A stretch of 18,331 nt of DNA from UASB124 sp964446935 (GCA_964446935.1 CAYUQI010000024.1:1-18331), one strand, 5' to 3'. Positions 1 to 8,382 are shown, counted from the first letter of the stretch. The notes: generated from the sequence alone by a model not told the origin. Made by a program: numbers and translations.

Positions 1-35
1 GTTTTTTGAAACATCACAATAGAATCCGCACGGTT

Positions 36-68
36 AAAAACAAAACTGGAGCGGGTTCACCGCTCCAG
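36..68 (-). terminator. Rho-independent terminator of rplM
   Basis: A perfect 9-bp stem (46-54 with 60-68, arm CTGGAGCGG) closes a 5-base loop. Read on the minus strand it is followed at once by a T-rich run (TTTTGTTTTT, 45 down to 36). It lies about 50 bases past the rplM stop. It ends the rplM transcript inside the window, so rpsI, the usual next gene, is not joined to rplM here. Confidence 0.85.
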
Positions 69-117
69 ACCGATTATCTACCATCCTTAAAAAATGTATT
101 CATCATTGTTTAAAAAA

Positions 118-639
118 TTACTTTTCGTTTGCTTCTTTTTTTGACTTTTTTGGTGCACCAGATTTTGGGGCGGCAGATTTTGGGGTAACAGTTTTGGGTA
201 CAACATCAATACCAAAACCCCTCAATTGTGCATCATGGGTGTGTTTATCACCAACATACAAACGTAATTTCTTAAGAATTTGTCGATTAAGTTTATTTTT
301 AGGAAGCATTCCGCGAACACCAAGCATTACAAGTTCACAAGGATCTTTCTTAAACAGATCTTGAGCTGGCGTAAGCTTTAAACCACTACGATAGCCAGAA
401 AAAGATGCATACTTTTTGTCTGTCCACTTTTTTCCGGTCAATTTGATCTTGTCACAATTTGTAACAATAACATAATCTCCACCATCCGTGTGGGGAGTGT
501 AATTTGGTTTGTCCTTACCACGCAACATGGTAGCAAGTTGTGTACATAAACGACCCAAGACCTTGCCCGAAGCATCAATAACATGCCATCGAGGAGCGCG
601 GTCTTCCTTGTGCAAAAAAAACGTTTTATTAAAATCCAT
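118..639 (-). CDS. rplM: 50S ribosomal protein L13 (uL13)
   Basis: This is ribosomal protein L13 of the large subunit, an early-assembling 23S rRNA-binding protein. The 173-residue product carries the family's conserved blocks: WHVIDASGKVLGRL (18-31), the GKDKPNYTPH segment (41-50), and the signature GMLPKNKLNRQILKKLRLY (110-128) followed by HTHDAQ (133-138). Bacterial L13 is usually about 142-150 residues. The excess is a C-terminal tail from about residue 147, rich in Pro, Ala and Lys, with a repeated PKS/PKT pattern and a basic end. The ATG at 639 is supported by alignment of the N-terminus with the family. Its own promoter and terminator flank it, so it looks monocistronic, whereas rplM-rpsI is the common arrangement. 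Confidence 0.97.
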   Translation of the reverse strand: MDFNKTFFLHKEDRAPRWHVIDASGKVLGRLCTQLATMLRGKDKPNYTPHTDGGDYVIVTNCDKIKLTGKKWTDKKYASFSGYRSGLKLTPAQDLFKKDPCELVMLGVRGMLPKNKLNRQILKKLRLYVGDKHTHDAQLRGFGIDVVPKTVTPKSAAPKSGAPKKSKKEANEK

Positions 640-666
640 GGTGATTCCACAATCAATAAACTACTA

Positions 667-737
667 ATAAACTAGATTTTCATTCAGCATTTTTGAAAAG
701 ATTTTTCTAGTTTATGTAAAAAATAAGCTTTGGTCAA
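667..737 (-). promoter_or_regulatory. rplM promoter with overlapping inverted repeat
   Basis: On the minus strand a TTGACC box (737-732) and a TAAACT box (714-709) are separated by exactly 17 bases, a good sigma-70-type promoter. It would start transcription near 702 and give a leader of about 60 bases before the rplM ATG. A perfect 10-bp inverted repeat (ATAAACTAGA at 667-676, TCTAGTTTAT at 706-715) has one arm covering the -10 box. A shorter inner pair (TTTTCA 677-682, TGAAAA 694-699) lies between. Because the outer arm is upstream of the predicted start, the repeat acts as DNA rather than as an mRNA hairpin if the promoter is right; an operator is possible. Confidence 0.6.
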
Positions 738-822
738 ATAAAAATACGCATTTCTTTGTGTTTTTTGCCTATAACCCTAATAATGTTATTTTTTGCATAA
801 AGAATACTCCGCTCGACCAGAC

Positions 823-851
823 TTGACAAATGGAAAATATGATTTTAAGCT
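823..851 (+). promoter_or_regulatory. Candidate promoter for the exported peptide and protease
   Basis: A perfect TTGACA lies at 823-828 in the gap upstream of the gene at 904. The best -10 at 17-base spacing is the weak TAAGCT (846-851); TTTAAG at 844-849 is an alternative with 15-base spacing. The -35 match is convincing and the -10 is not. Otherwise 640-903 holds only the rplM promoter region. Confidence 0.4.
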
Positions 852-903
852 TTAAATACAGTTAAATCTTGTAATGCTTATCACAAAAATTGGGGTTATT
901 ACT

Positions 904-1059
904 ATGAAATCTTTTCCAATTCTAGCGCTTATCTCAACACTTTTTACCTTTGATAACAATACATTATTTGCCATGGAACAAAACACACCAAACGTTTCAG
1001 AAGAATTATTTGATTGTAGTAATTTTGTGCAATACTGTTATGAAGCACTAACATTATAA
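904..1059 (+). CDS. Small exported peptide, unknown function
   Basis: A 51-residue protein of no recognised family. The ATG at 904 is preferred because a GGGG Shine-Dalgarno-like run lies 8-10 bases upstream; an in-frame ATG at 874 has none. The N-terminus (MKSFPILALISTLFTF) is one Lys followed by a hydrophobic stretch, like a signal peptide, with a plausible cleavage after about residue 23. The mature part would be under 30 residues, acidic, with two Cys (in DCSNFVQYC). It lies 28 bases upstream of an exported metalloprotease gene on the same strand and may be co-transcribed with it. It could be a leader peptide, a protease partner or a decayed gene. That it is coding is suggested by the signal-like start and ribosome site, not proved. 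Confidence 0.45.
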   Translation: MKSFPILALISTLFTFDNNTLFAMEQNTPNVSEELFDCSNFVQYCYEALTL

Positions 1060-1087
1060 AAATTATTTAAACCACAAAGATGAGATC

Positions 1088-2272
1088 ATGAAAAAAGTAT
1101 ATATCATCATTTTTTATTCTATCTTTTCTTTGTTACAAGCACCTCTACAAAGTGAAGAACCTATGTATGAGGAAGCAGAACCTGTTGTCATACACCCAAA
1201 CACAGATGGTTTGATCATTGCACGTCCTGTTACCGAAATCCCCTACTCCATTAACACCGATTTAACACTTGAACCATGTAATATTAGGTATTACCAAACA
1301 ACAACACAGGAACTTACGAAACTTTTCAATATTTTAGGGCGACAAAAGGCTGTAGAGCTCTCAAACAACAATGATGCATTCCTGTATGCACCAACCATCC
1401 ATAAGCTTCTTCACGCCAAAGTTACAACTATTGCCACCCGCATGGGGCTTGACCCCGCAACGATCACCATTTGTATTCAGCCTATACCTAATGATCAAAA
1501 GGGACTTTTTAACGCTCACGCGCAACAGATGAGAAGTATTTCGGTCAATATAGAGATTATTAAAGATCAAAACGGCTCAATACTTTCAAAAAAAATCATA
1601 GGACACAATGTATTGTCATCCTCTCGTCTTACCGTCAACGAAGAAACGTTACGACTTTTACTCTGGCTTGAAGGAAATAACCAGTACGAACACAGCGAAG
1701 GACTTCTTGATGGAGTTCTTGCTCATGAACTCGGCCATATTTATCACCAACACACCGATTGTAACGTAACCAATGAATTCCAAGCAGACGCTACCGGAGG
1801 CCGCAACCTCAGCATTCCACAAAACGTTATCAACTCAGTTGATATGTTGTATTTTGCGGGCAATCTCTTTGCAAGCCTTGTATCATGCAAGCAACACCTA
1901 CCCATCGTTAATGATGGACTCTTGGAAGTCCTACAGATTATCATTAAAACACTCTTTAAGAATGTTGGGGGCATTGGTTCATTAAGCATGAGCTCATCTC
2001 ATAACCAATTTAGTAATGAAATTCATCGCGCCGTGTGTCATGCCGTTGAACGGGTTGTTAACCGAAAAGTCCGCGATCAACTCACCATTGTTTCATTGCT
2101 CTATGATGAATTAAAAGGCTGTTGCCAACATGAACTGGTAAGCACCAATACAGAGGAAGAACACTTTTATCAAGCACTTGATAGAACCTTGGCACTCTTT
2201 TCACCACAAACCCATCCGGATCCAAAAACACGTCGTGAGCACTTTAACGCGGCTCTAAATATTGCTGCTTAA
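1088..2272 (+). CDS. Exported M48-like zinc metalloprotease
   Basis: A 394-residue protein starting with a signal peptide (Lys2-Lys3, hydrophobic to about residue 20, cleavage near QS/EE). The diagnostic motif is HELGH at 213-217, with the downstream acidic block NEFQAD (229-234) in place for the third zinc ligand (Glu230) and the conserved Asp. HExxH plus a downstream E-x-x-x-D is the layout of the M48 (Ste24/HtpX/BepA-like) peptidases. Residues 25-200 match nothing I can name. No membrane helices besides the signal are obvious, unlike HtpX, so a soluble periplasmic or secreted enzyme is likely. BepA-type proteins of this family act in outer-membrane protein quality control, but no TPR domain is clear here, so that role is not assigned. 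The Shine-Dalgarno site is weak (GATGAGATC before the ATG). The gene is convergent with pyrG. Confidence 0.8.
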   Translation: MKKVYIIIFYSIFSLLQAPLQSEEPMYEEAEPVVIHPNTDGLIIARPVTEIPYSINTDLTLEPCNIRYYQTTTQELTKLFNILGRQKAVELSNNNDAFLYAPTIHKLLHAKVTTIATRMGLDPATITICIQPIPNDQKGLFNAHAQQMRSISVNIEIIKDQNGSILSKKIIGHNVLSSSRLTVNEETLRLLLWLEGNNQYEHSEGLLDGVLAHELGHIYHQHTDCNVTNEFQADATGGRNLSIPQNVINSVDMLYFAGNLFASLVSCKQHLPIVNDGLLEVLQIIIKTLFKNVGGIGSLSMSSSHNQFSNEIHRAVCHAVERVVNRKVRDQLTIVSLLYDELKGCCQHELVSTNTEEEHFYQALDRTLALFSPQTHPDPKTRREHFNAALNIAA

Positions 2273-2327
2273 GCACAGATTTTCGAATTCAAAAACAATG
2301 TTCAATTAACCATTGAAACAAGGTAAT

Positions 2328-3995
2328 TTATTTCCCAACAACCGCTTTCATAAACGCCATAAATAATGGATGAACCTTGAGTGGAAACGATTGAAATTCT
2401 GGATGAAACTGAGTTCCAAGCATAAATGGATGATTCTTAAGCTCTGTAATTTCAACTAAATCTTTTTCTTTATAGATGCCAGAAAACACAAAGCCTGCTT
2501 TTTCAAGCCGTTTTTTATACGCATTATTAACTTCATAGCGATGACGATGACGTTCAACAATTTTGTCCTTACCATAGGCATCATAAGCCTTGGTACGCTT
2601 GACGAGGGTACAAGGGTACCCACCAAGACGCATGGTACCACCCTTGTGAACAACCCCCTTTTGTTCAAGCATTAAATCAATAACAGGGGCTGTTGTCTTT
2701 GGATCAAATTCAGTACTGTTGGCTCGCTTTAATCCTGCCAATGAGCGAGCACCTTCAATCACCATCACTTGCATACCCAAACAAAGGCCAAAATATGGCA
2801 CTTTATGTTCACGAGCCCACCGAGCAGCGGCGATTTTGCCCTCAATACCCCGTTTATCAAAGCCACCTGGTACCACAATACCGTCAAGCGCTTTAAGTTT
2901 TTTCCATGCTGCATTGGTTCCACCATAACGATCTTTTTCCAACTCTTCAGCCTCTATGACCACAATGGTTGCCTTGTGTTTATTGTGAAACGCCGCCGCT
3001 TTAATGGCTTCAACAACACTGATGTAAGGATCATTACTTCCTACATATTTAGCAACCAAGCCGATAGAAACAGGAGTCTTGCTTTTATCAATCAGTGCAA
3101 TAAAATCTCGCCATGAAGAAAGATCTGATTTTTGTACCGGACTTATTTTGAAATGTTGTTGAATTTTAGAGCCAACACTTTGTTTCTCTAAATCAAGAAA
3201 AATACGATATGTCGGTTCAAATGTGAGCATTTGAAAAATAAGTTCTGGTTTTACTTCACACATCATAGAAAGTTTATTAACAGCACCAACATCAATAGCA
3301 CGGTCAGCACGTAACACCAAACTATCAGGTGTTAAGCCAACACGTTTGAGAGCAATAACACTATGCTGGGTTGGTTTGGTTTTTACTTCGCCAGTCCAGC
3401 TGAGAAAGGGAACATAACTCAAATGAGCATGAAACATGCGATGAGCTCCAAGCTCCATACGCAATTGACGTATGGCCTCAAGAAATACTTCACCTTCCAT
3501 ATCCCCGACGGTTCCACCAATTTCAAGCAACACAAAATCAGCGTGATGATTAATAATAAACGTTAATAGTCGTTTTTTTGCTACATCAACAACATGAGGA
3601 ACCAATTGAATGCACTTACCTAAAAATACGCCCTGCCGCTCGCCATCCAGAACTTCTTGGTAAATTTGTCCAGAAGATACTGATGAATCCCGTTCTACCT
3701 GAAGTTCAATATTGCGCTCGTAATGCCCCAAATCAAGATCAGTTTCTGCCCCATCAGCAGTAACAAAAACCTCTCCATGCACCAAAGGCGACATGGTACC
3801 AGGATCAACATTAAGATAGGGATCCCATTTGCAAACAGCCAGTGAATATCCTGCATTTTTCAGTAGAACGCCGATTGAAGAAACAAGGACCCCTTTACCA
3901 ATCGACGAGCAAACACCACCAGTAACAACAATAATATTCGTTTTTGATTTTTTTACTTTTTCAAGCAGCACAGAAACACTTGGTATTGTTTTCAT
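2328..3995 (-). CDS. pyrG: CTP synthase
   Basis: The enzyme makes CTP from UTP, ATP and glutamine, the last step of pyrimidine nucleotide synthesis. The ATG at 3995 (555 residues) is chosen over the in-frame GTG at 4001 because AAGGA sits 8 bases upstream of the ATG and only 2 from the GTG. Synthetase-domain marks: VTGGVCSSIGKG (24-35), KWDPYLNVDPGTMSP, EIGGTVGD and KTKPTQHSV. The C-terminal class-I glutamine amidotransferase domain has the nucleophile Cys405 in GLCLGMQ and the HPEFQS His-Glu pair. Compared with the usual 535-545 residues there are about 15-20 extra N-terminal residues. The P-loop-like motif reads VCSSIGKG where VVSSLGKG is usual, a mild change. The gene is 92 bases downstream of pepP and has its own candidate promoter. 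Confidence 0.98.
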   Translation of the reverse strand: MKTIPSVSVLLEKVKKSKTNIIVVTGGVCSSIGKGVLVSSIGVLLKNAGYSLAVCKWDPYLNVDPGTMSPLVHGEVFVTADGAETDLDLGHYERNIELQVERDSSVSSGQIYQEVLDGERQGVFLGKCIQLVPHVVDVAKKRLLTFIINHHADFVLLEIGGTVGDMEGEVFLEAIRQLRMELGAHRMFHAHLSYVPFLSWTGEVKTKPTQHSVIALKRVGLTPDSLVLRADRAIDVGAVNKLSMMCEVKPELIFQMLTFEPTYRIFLDLEKQSVGSKIQQHFKISPVQKSDLSSWRDFIALIDKSKTPVSIGLVAKYVGSNDPYISVVEAIKAAAFHNKHKATIVVIEAEELEKDRYGGTNAAWKKLKALDGIVVPGGFDKRGIEGKIAAARWAREHKVPYFGLCLGMQVMVIEGARSLAGLKRANSTEFDPKTTAPVIDLMLEQKGVVHKGGTMRLGGYPCTLVKRTKAYDAYGKDKIVERHRHRYEVNNAYKKRLEKAGFVFSGIYKEKDLVEITELKNHPFMLGTQFHPEFQSFPLKVHPLFMAFMKAVVGK

Positions 3996-4028
3996 AATCA
4001 CAATCCTTTCTTCCCTCTCAATTGCTAA

Positions 4029-4037
4029 AATATACCA
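4029..4037 (-). promoter_or_regulatory. Candidate extended -10 promoter of pyrG
   Basis: In the 92-base gap between pepP and pyrG the minus strand carries TGG followed by TATATT (4037 down to 4029), an extended -10 element. No good -35 is seen at 17 bases. It would start transcription about 27 bases before the pyrG ATG. Read-through from the yidC operon is the alternative, since no terminator is visible after pepP. Confidence 0.4.
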
Positions 4038-4087
4038 ATAAGTGTATCAGGCTCTTGAAAGAATCTGAAATGATTAATTGCGCATCG

Positions 4088-5377
4088 TCACTTAGCTGAC
4101 ATCAATTGCTCAATTTCTTCTGCTTGTTTTGGTAATTCATAACTGAGGCATACAGCCCCATCGTCAGCCATCACAAAATCATCTTCAATACGGATACCAA
4201 TATTTTCTTGCGGAATATAGACTCCTGGCTCCAAAGTAAAGATATCGCCAGGCATTAATGGCGATGCCAGATCACCAACATCATGCACATCAAGCCCCAA
4301 AAAGTGCCCAATACCATGATAAAAATATTGGCCCAAGCCCCGTTTTTCTAAGAATTTAACTGCCAAATGATGCAACGATTTCTCTGGAAATTGAGGATTT
4401 TTAAGATACATACCCGGACGAGCTTGAGCCTCAACATACGCCTGAGCCTCAAGCACAATGTTATATATTTCGCGTTGGCGCGCTGAAAATTTCTTTCCAA
4501 CAGGAAATGTGCGCGTTACATCGGAGGCATACAAACCATATTCAGAACCGATATCAACAACGACTAAATCACCATCCTTAAGCTGTCCACCCCGTTGGGT
4601 ATAATGCAAAACAGTGGTATTGGCCCCAGCCGCAACAATGGATGGAAAGGCAGGAAGCGAACTTGCCGCCTGCATAAAAACACATTCAGCGGCTGCCAAG
4701 ATTTCATGTTCACCAACCCCATCTGCAATCAATGACGCTACTGCTCTATGCGCCATATTGGTAATCTGCACAGCTTTAAAGATCAAATCTATCTCATATT
4801 CATCTTTAACACGACGCATATCGTGCAGAAGTGGTGAAATATCATGTGTGCATTGTTTAAGAGCCGGAATCCATGATGTAAGCGCATTATACCAATTAAT
4901 ATGCCACCAATACCCTTCACGTGATTGGTCAAGCATGGTAAAAACAGTACCTTGTTCTGCAACAAGTGAGCTTATATCTTTAACCAGATGTTCATATTTT
5001 TCCCGGGTAAAAACGGGTTTGAATGAATACCCTTCAACTGTTTGCCCCAGATAACGAATTTCATCAACAGAAACCTTGCCCGCATCATCTGAACTTCCGG
5101 CAAGAACGGTAGTCCATTGCTTACGTGCCGTACCAAACTGGGGAACATACAATACCTCGCGACCATCGAGAAATATGCATAAAATGACCGCTGGATCTGT
5201 TATTCCTGTTAAATAATAAAATGAACTTTCTTGACGAAAAACATGCCGGTCATGTTCAAAACCAGCACTAATAATGATAACGCCCTTTTTAGTTTGATAT
5301 TTTTGTTGAACTCGATTCAATAAAGCATTTCGGCGTTGTTTGAACAAGACAAAATTTGCAGGAGGCTTAAAAATCAT
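4088..5377 (-). CDS. pepP: Xaa-Pro aminopeptidase (aminopeptidase P, M24B)
   Basis: A cytosolic metallopeptidase removing N-terminal residues that precede proline. The 429-residue length is close to E. coli PepP (about 440). An N-terminal aminopeptidase-P domain (about 1-165, with FRQESSFYYLTG at 47-58) precedes the pita-bread catalytic domain. All five dinuclear-metal ligands can be placed: Asp275 (VVVDIG), Asp286 (SDVTRTFPVG), His358 (HGIGHFLGLDVHD), Glu383 (TLEPGVY) and Glu398 (GIRIEDD). The ATG at 5377 follows the lptD stop by 3 bases, with a GGG-containing Shine-Dalgarno site lying at the end of lptD, so translation is probably coupled. It is the last gene of the yidC operon. Its place in an envelope operon looks incidental to its function. 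Confidence 0.95.
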   Translation of the reverse strand: MIFKPPANFVLFKQRRNALLNRVQQKYQTKKGVIIISAGFEHDRHVFRQESSFYYLTGITDPAVILCIFLDGREVLYVPQFGTARKQWTTVLAGSSDDAGKVSVDEIRYLGQTVEGYSFKPVFTREKYEHLVKDISSLVAEQGTVFTMLDQSREGYWWHINWYNALTSWIPALKQCTHDISPLLHDMRRVKDEYEIDLIFKAVQITNMAHRAVASLIADGVGEHEILAAAECVFMQAASSLPAFPSIVAAGANTTVLHYTQRGGQLKDGDLVVVDIGSEYGLYASDVTRTFPVGKKFSARQREIYNIVLEAQAYVEAQARPGMYLKNPQFPEKSLHHLAVKFLEKRGLGQYFYHGIGHFLGLDVHDVGDLASPLMPGDIFTLEPGVYIPQENIGIRIEDDFVMADDGAVCLSYELPKQAEEIEQLMSAK

Positions 5378-5380
5378 ATA

Positions 5381-7786
5381 CTACCCTTCTTCAAAAACTT
5401 CTTTTTTTTGAGTTGGCAGAAGCTGAGGAGCTTTCCTAAACTTTTTGGCAAATGAACCAAGTGAATCAAGACGGAACGCAAATACAATAGCACGCTCATC
5501 ACGTCCGATTCCACATTCTTTATATTTCTTCTGTTCATAGCCTACATAAAAGCCCCAACAATGGCCATCATAATCAAATCGAATCCGATGAATCAAGGGT
5601 GTAATACCATCAAAGAAAAAAAATGATGATCGCTGCGTAGCATAAAATTGTCCATCATACGAAAGCTGCATATGCTTTCCCAAAGGAATAGCAACATTGA
5701 CGGTAACAAAATGTGGAATATTAGAAAGCAACTCCCGACTTGTTTGCAATGATTGCTTTTGATAAAGATATCCCAAGGCAATATTAACCCGCTTAACCAT
5801 TAAAGAGGTTGTAATCTCAGATTGAAGCAATGCCCCATCTCCCCATTCATATTCTTGCCCACAACCAATCATAAAATTTTCATGACTAAACTGCAGATCA
5901 TAACGAAACGGCAAAATATGCTTCTGCGTAACCCCTCGACGTAGTGGAAAAATATCGGTGCGTGAATAAAAATCGTATCCTTGCTTAATATCAAAATCAA
6001 TAGAAAAACTATCAACATCCCACGTATTGCGCACTAAACACGCCAATTCATTCTTAGGATATGCTCGATCCCATTTATCAACAAAATACCAATTATCCTG
6101 ATAAAATTTGGGTAAAAACTCCCATGTTATTACCGGTTGAATCGAATATCGGAATTGATTGTCCGCAGTACGAACCGTACCTTCAGGGAGTGCCCACTCA
6201 GCACCATATTCAAAAAACAAACGATAGGCCCCATTGGCAAAGAGCGGTCGCTCGAGCACATTGCTCGACGCTCGAACACTACTATCTTTTAGTTGCGAAA
6301 CAATTTGAAAGGTTGGAATAAAATTAAAACTCAGCGTATTCGATGCGACAGAGAATGCTTCAGTCATAACGCCACGATATAAAAAGCGTATTAAATCTGC
6401 CTTACTCAATGGCAAGGGGTCATCTTCACGCACCAATACAGAGTTAGCATACCAACGCTCAATCTCCTTTTGCCGATACAACACCTGATCAAAAAAAAGA
6501 TCCTGCCTATAATAAAAGAATTTACCAAATTCCTTAAAGCTCATGTTCCATTCAGCATGAGGAAGATACGTTACATCAACGTGATCATCAACCTCCTTAA
6601 CCACAGAAAGATTTTTACTATTTCCCTTCGCAACAGCAATATTCTCAGCAGATAAATCTGGATAGGGATTGTTTACATTAAAAAAATGTTTTCGACTGGT
6701 TTTAATAAATTCATTTAAAGTGTCCACCTGACTCGTTGGCCACCATAAACGTGCAATCATAGAATTATAATATGTATCATCAACATCAGACGTATTGTTA
6801 AAAAAGTGATACCCAATTTGTTTATCATTACCACAATCCAAGCGAAGAAGGGTAAACAAATCTGAAGAACCAATTAAACGAGGAAACGCCCTGAAATCCT
6901 TGCCATTAACCCAATATCGATGTTCAGTTGCTTTTACGATTTTTTGATTCTTTTCCAGAAAACGATCACGCAAAATAGCATATTGAACATTCACATGTGT
7001 ATAATTTTCGGGAGCTCTGCCAATGCGAACTTCGTCAGAAAAAACAACACCTTTGCGATCCCGCCAATCAACTCCAAAAGTGGTATCAAAATGTGGGGTA
7101 AAATATTTGTAATACTCCTGTTTAATACCTAAGCCATAATCATAATCGAACGCAAAACGAGGAATTAAAAACCCAGACTTTGAATGTCCTTGAATAGGGA
7201 AAACAAAACTCGGCAATCCTAAAACAGGTACCGAACCAGCCTCAAATACAATACCTGAGGCTTTAACAAAATACGTTGCATGCACCATGGCACGACTGGC
7301 ACAAATTCGCCAATGCGGCTTACTTGCATCGCAGGCCGTATATACCATATCATCAAGTCGCCAATTGGTATCACTAATTTTTTCTGCTTTGCGCGCTGAA
7401 AAATACCCCTCATCAACATGTAAACGTAAGTTATCGGCATACCCTGTTTTTTGAAGAATATTAAAAACACATCGATCAGCAAGAATAAAAAAGTTGTCAT
7501 CTTCAACAATAACCGCACCACCTTGATTGCTTGTGGCCATTATGATTTGCTTCTTTTTATCAACAAAAATACGGTCAGCCCATATGTGCAAACGGCGATC
7601 AATCCATGCCTCAACATTGCCGCTAAACAATACCTGTTCATGGTCGGTTACTGTTTGTGAAATACTTTTTATGCGTAAGACTTTTAGCCCGGAAGCAAAC
7701 TCACGAACCCCCGTATGAAGGTGGGGAAACAGTAATAAAACAAACAAAATGAGAAAAATTACTTTACGAAAACGCAGATCATTCAA
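5381..7786 (-). CDS. lptD: LPS-assembly outer-membrane protein LptD
   Basis: LptD forms, with LptE, the outer-membrane translocon that inserts lipopolysaccharide into the outer leaflet. The 801-residue protein has a signal-like hydrophobic stretch (9-21), an OstA-type N-terminal domain (about 36-135: LFSGNVEA, ADRIFVD, DNFFILADRC), the family block YTACD...KPHWRICASRA (149-166), and PVLGLPSFVFPI with SKSGFLIPRF (187-211). A long C-terminal barrel with alternating aromatic-rich strands follows. The start is a TTG at 7786-7784 overlapping the recR stop (TTGA). An in-frame TAG lies four codons upstream and the next Met is residue 83, so TTG is nearly forced. No strong Shine-Dalgarno site is seen, so coupling to recR translation is expected. 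No lptE is visible in the window. Confidence 0.92.
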   Translation of the reverse strand: MNDLRFRKVIFLILFVLLLFPHLHTGVREFASGLKVLRIKSISQTVTDHEQVLFSGNVEAWIDRRLHIWADRIFVDKKKQIIMATSNQGGAVIVEDDNFFILADRCVFNILQKTGYADNLRLHVDEGYFSARKAEKISDTNWRLDDMVYTACDASKPHWRICASRAMVHATYFVKASGIVFEAGSVPVLGLPSFVFPIQGHSKSGFLIPRFAFDYDYGLGIKQEYYKYFTPHFDTTFGVDWRDRKGVVFSDEVRIGRAPENYTHVNVQYAILRDRFLEKNQKIVKATEHRYWVNGKDFRAFPRLIGSSDLFTLLRLDCGNDKQIGYHFFNNTSDVDDTYYNSMIARLWWPTSQVDTLNEFIKTSRKHFFNVNNPYPDLSAENIAVAKGNSKNLSVVKEVDDHVDVTYLPHAEWNMSFKEFGKFFYYRQDLFFDQVLYRQKEIERWYANSVLVREDDPLPLSKADLIRFLYRGVMTEAFSVASNTLSFNFIPTFQIVSQLKDSSVRASSNVLERPLFANGAYRLFFEYGAEWALPEGTVRTADNQFRYSIQPVITWEFLPKFYQDNWYFVDKWDRAYPKNELACLVRNTWDVDSFSIDFDIKQGYDFYSRTDIFPLRRGVTQKHILPFRYDLQFSHENFMIGCGQEYEWGDGALLQSEITTSLMVKRVNIALGYLYQKQSLQTSRELLSNIPHFVTVNVAIPLGKHMQLSYDGQFYATQRSSFFFFDGITPLIHRIRFDYDGHCWGFYVGYEQKKYKECGIGRDERAIVFAFRLDSLGSFAKKFRKAPQLLPTQKKEVFEEG

Positions 7787-8382
7787 AATGGTCGTCTACC
7801 TATCAATGCCTTGCCGATTGTCACCCGATCCATGTATTCAAGAGATGCCCCAATCGGCACGCCACTTGCTAAACGTGAGATGTTAATTGGCCGTTTACCA
7901 ACCTTGGACCAAATATAACTTGCCGTTGCCTCACCTTCTGGTGTTGGATTGGTCGCAAGAATGATTTCAGTTATAGAGTCATTAAGTCGGTCAAGCAATG
8001 CATTAATCGAGAGCTGATCGGGACCAACGCCTTCAAGAGGACAAAGAGACCCTCCTAATACATGGTAAACTCCATGGTACTCTCCTACATTCTCGATGGC
8101 AAAAAGGTCATGCCATGTCTCAACAACACAAATCATTGAATGATCGCGTTTGTCTGAGGCACAGATATAACAAAGATCCTTTCCCTCGGCCCAATTATAG
8201 CAACTCTTACACGGCTTCAATGACGTTCGTGCTTGAGCAATAACCGTGGATAATTGATCAATAGCTGCTTGATCTGCCGTCAAAAAATATGTTGCAACCT
8301 TATACACATTTTTAGATGCCAAATAAGGCACCCGTTGCAATTGCCGAATCAATTGTTGAAAACGAGGCAAATGCGTGAGCAT
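7783..8382 (-). CDS. recR: Recombination mediator protein RecR
   Basis: RecR works with RecO/RecF to load RecA on gapped single-stranded DNA. From the ATG at 8382 the protein is 199 residues (E. coli 201). That start has AGGTG about 6 bases upstream and gives the family's N-terminal spacing; a GTG at 8391, touching the yidC stop, is the alternative. The zinc finger is complete (Cys58, Cys61, Cys71, Cys74: CKSC...CYIC). A Toprim domain follows (MICVVETWHDLFAIE, GPDQLSINALLDRL, ILATNPTPEGEATASYI). The C-terminus has ISRLASGVPIGASLEYMD. One oddity is that the N-terminal helix-hairpin-helix, normally LPGIG or LPGVG, reads VPYLASKN here and lacks both glycines. The gene lies between yidC and lptD and overlaps lptD by 3 bases. 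Confidence 0.95.
   Translation of the reverse strand: MLTHLPRFQQLIRQLQRVPYLASKNVYKVATYFLTADQAAIDQLSTVIAQARTSLKPCKSCYNWAEGKDLCYICASDKRDHSMICVVETWHDLFAIENVGEYHGVYHVLGGSLCPLEGVGPDQLSINALLDRLNDSITEIILATNPTPEGEATASYIWSKVGKRPINISRLASGVPIGASLEYMDRVTIGKALIGRRPF

Noticed and set aside
838..843. TATGAT as the -10 partner of the TTGACA at 823-828
   Set aside because: The spacing is only 9 bases, too short for a sigma-70 promoter.
2299..2320. Short stem TGTTCAAT / ATTGAAACA between the protease and pyrG
   Set aside because: AT-only stem with a bulge and no T-run; too weak to call a bidirectional terminator.
4614..5054. 146-codon plus-strand frame
   Set aside because: It lies wholly antisense to pepP, whose metal ligands and family motifs are intact; no signal, domain or ribosome site supports it.
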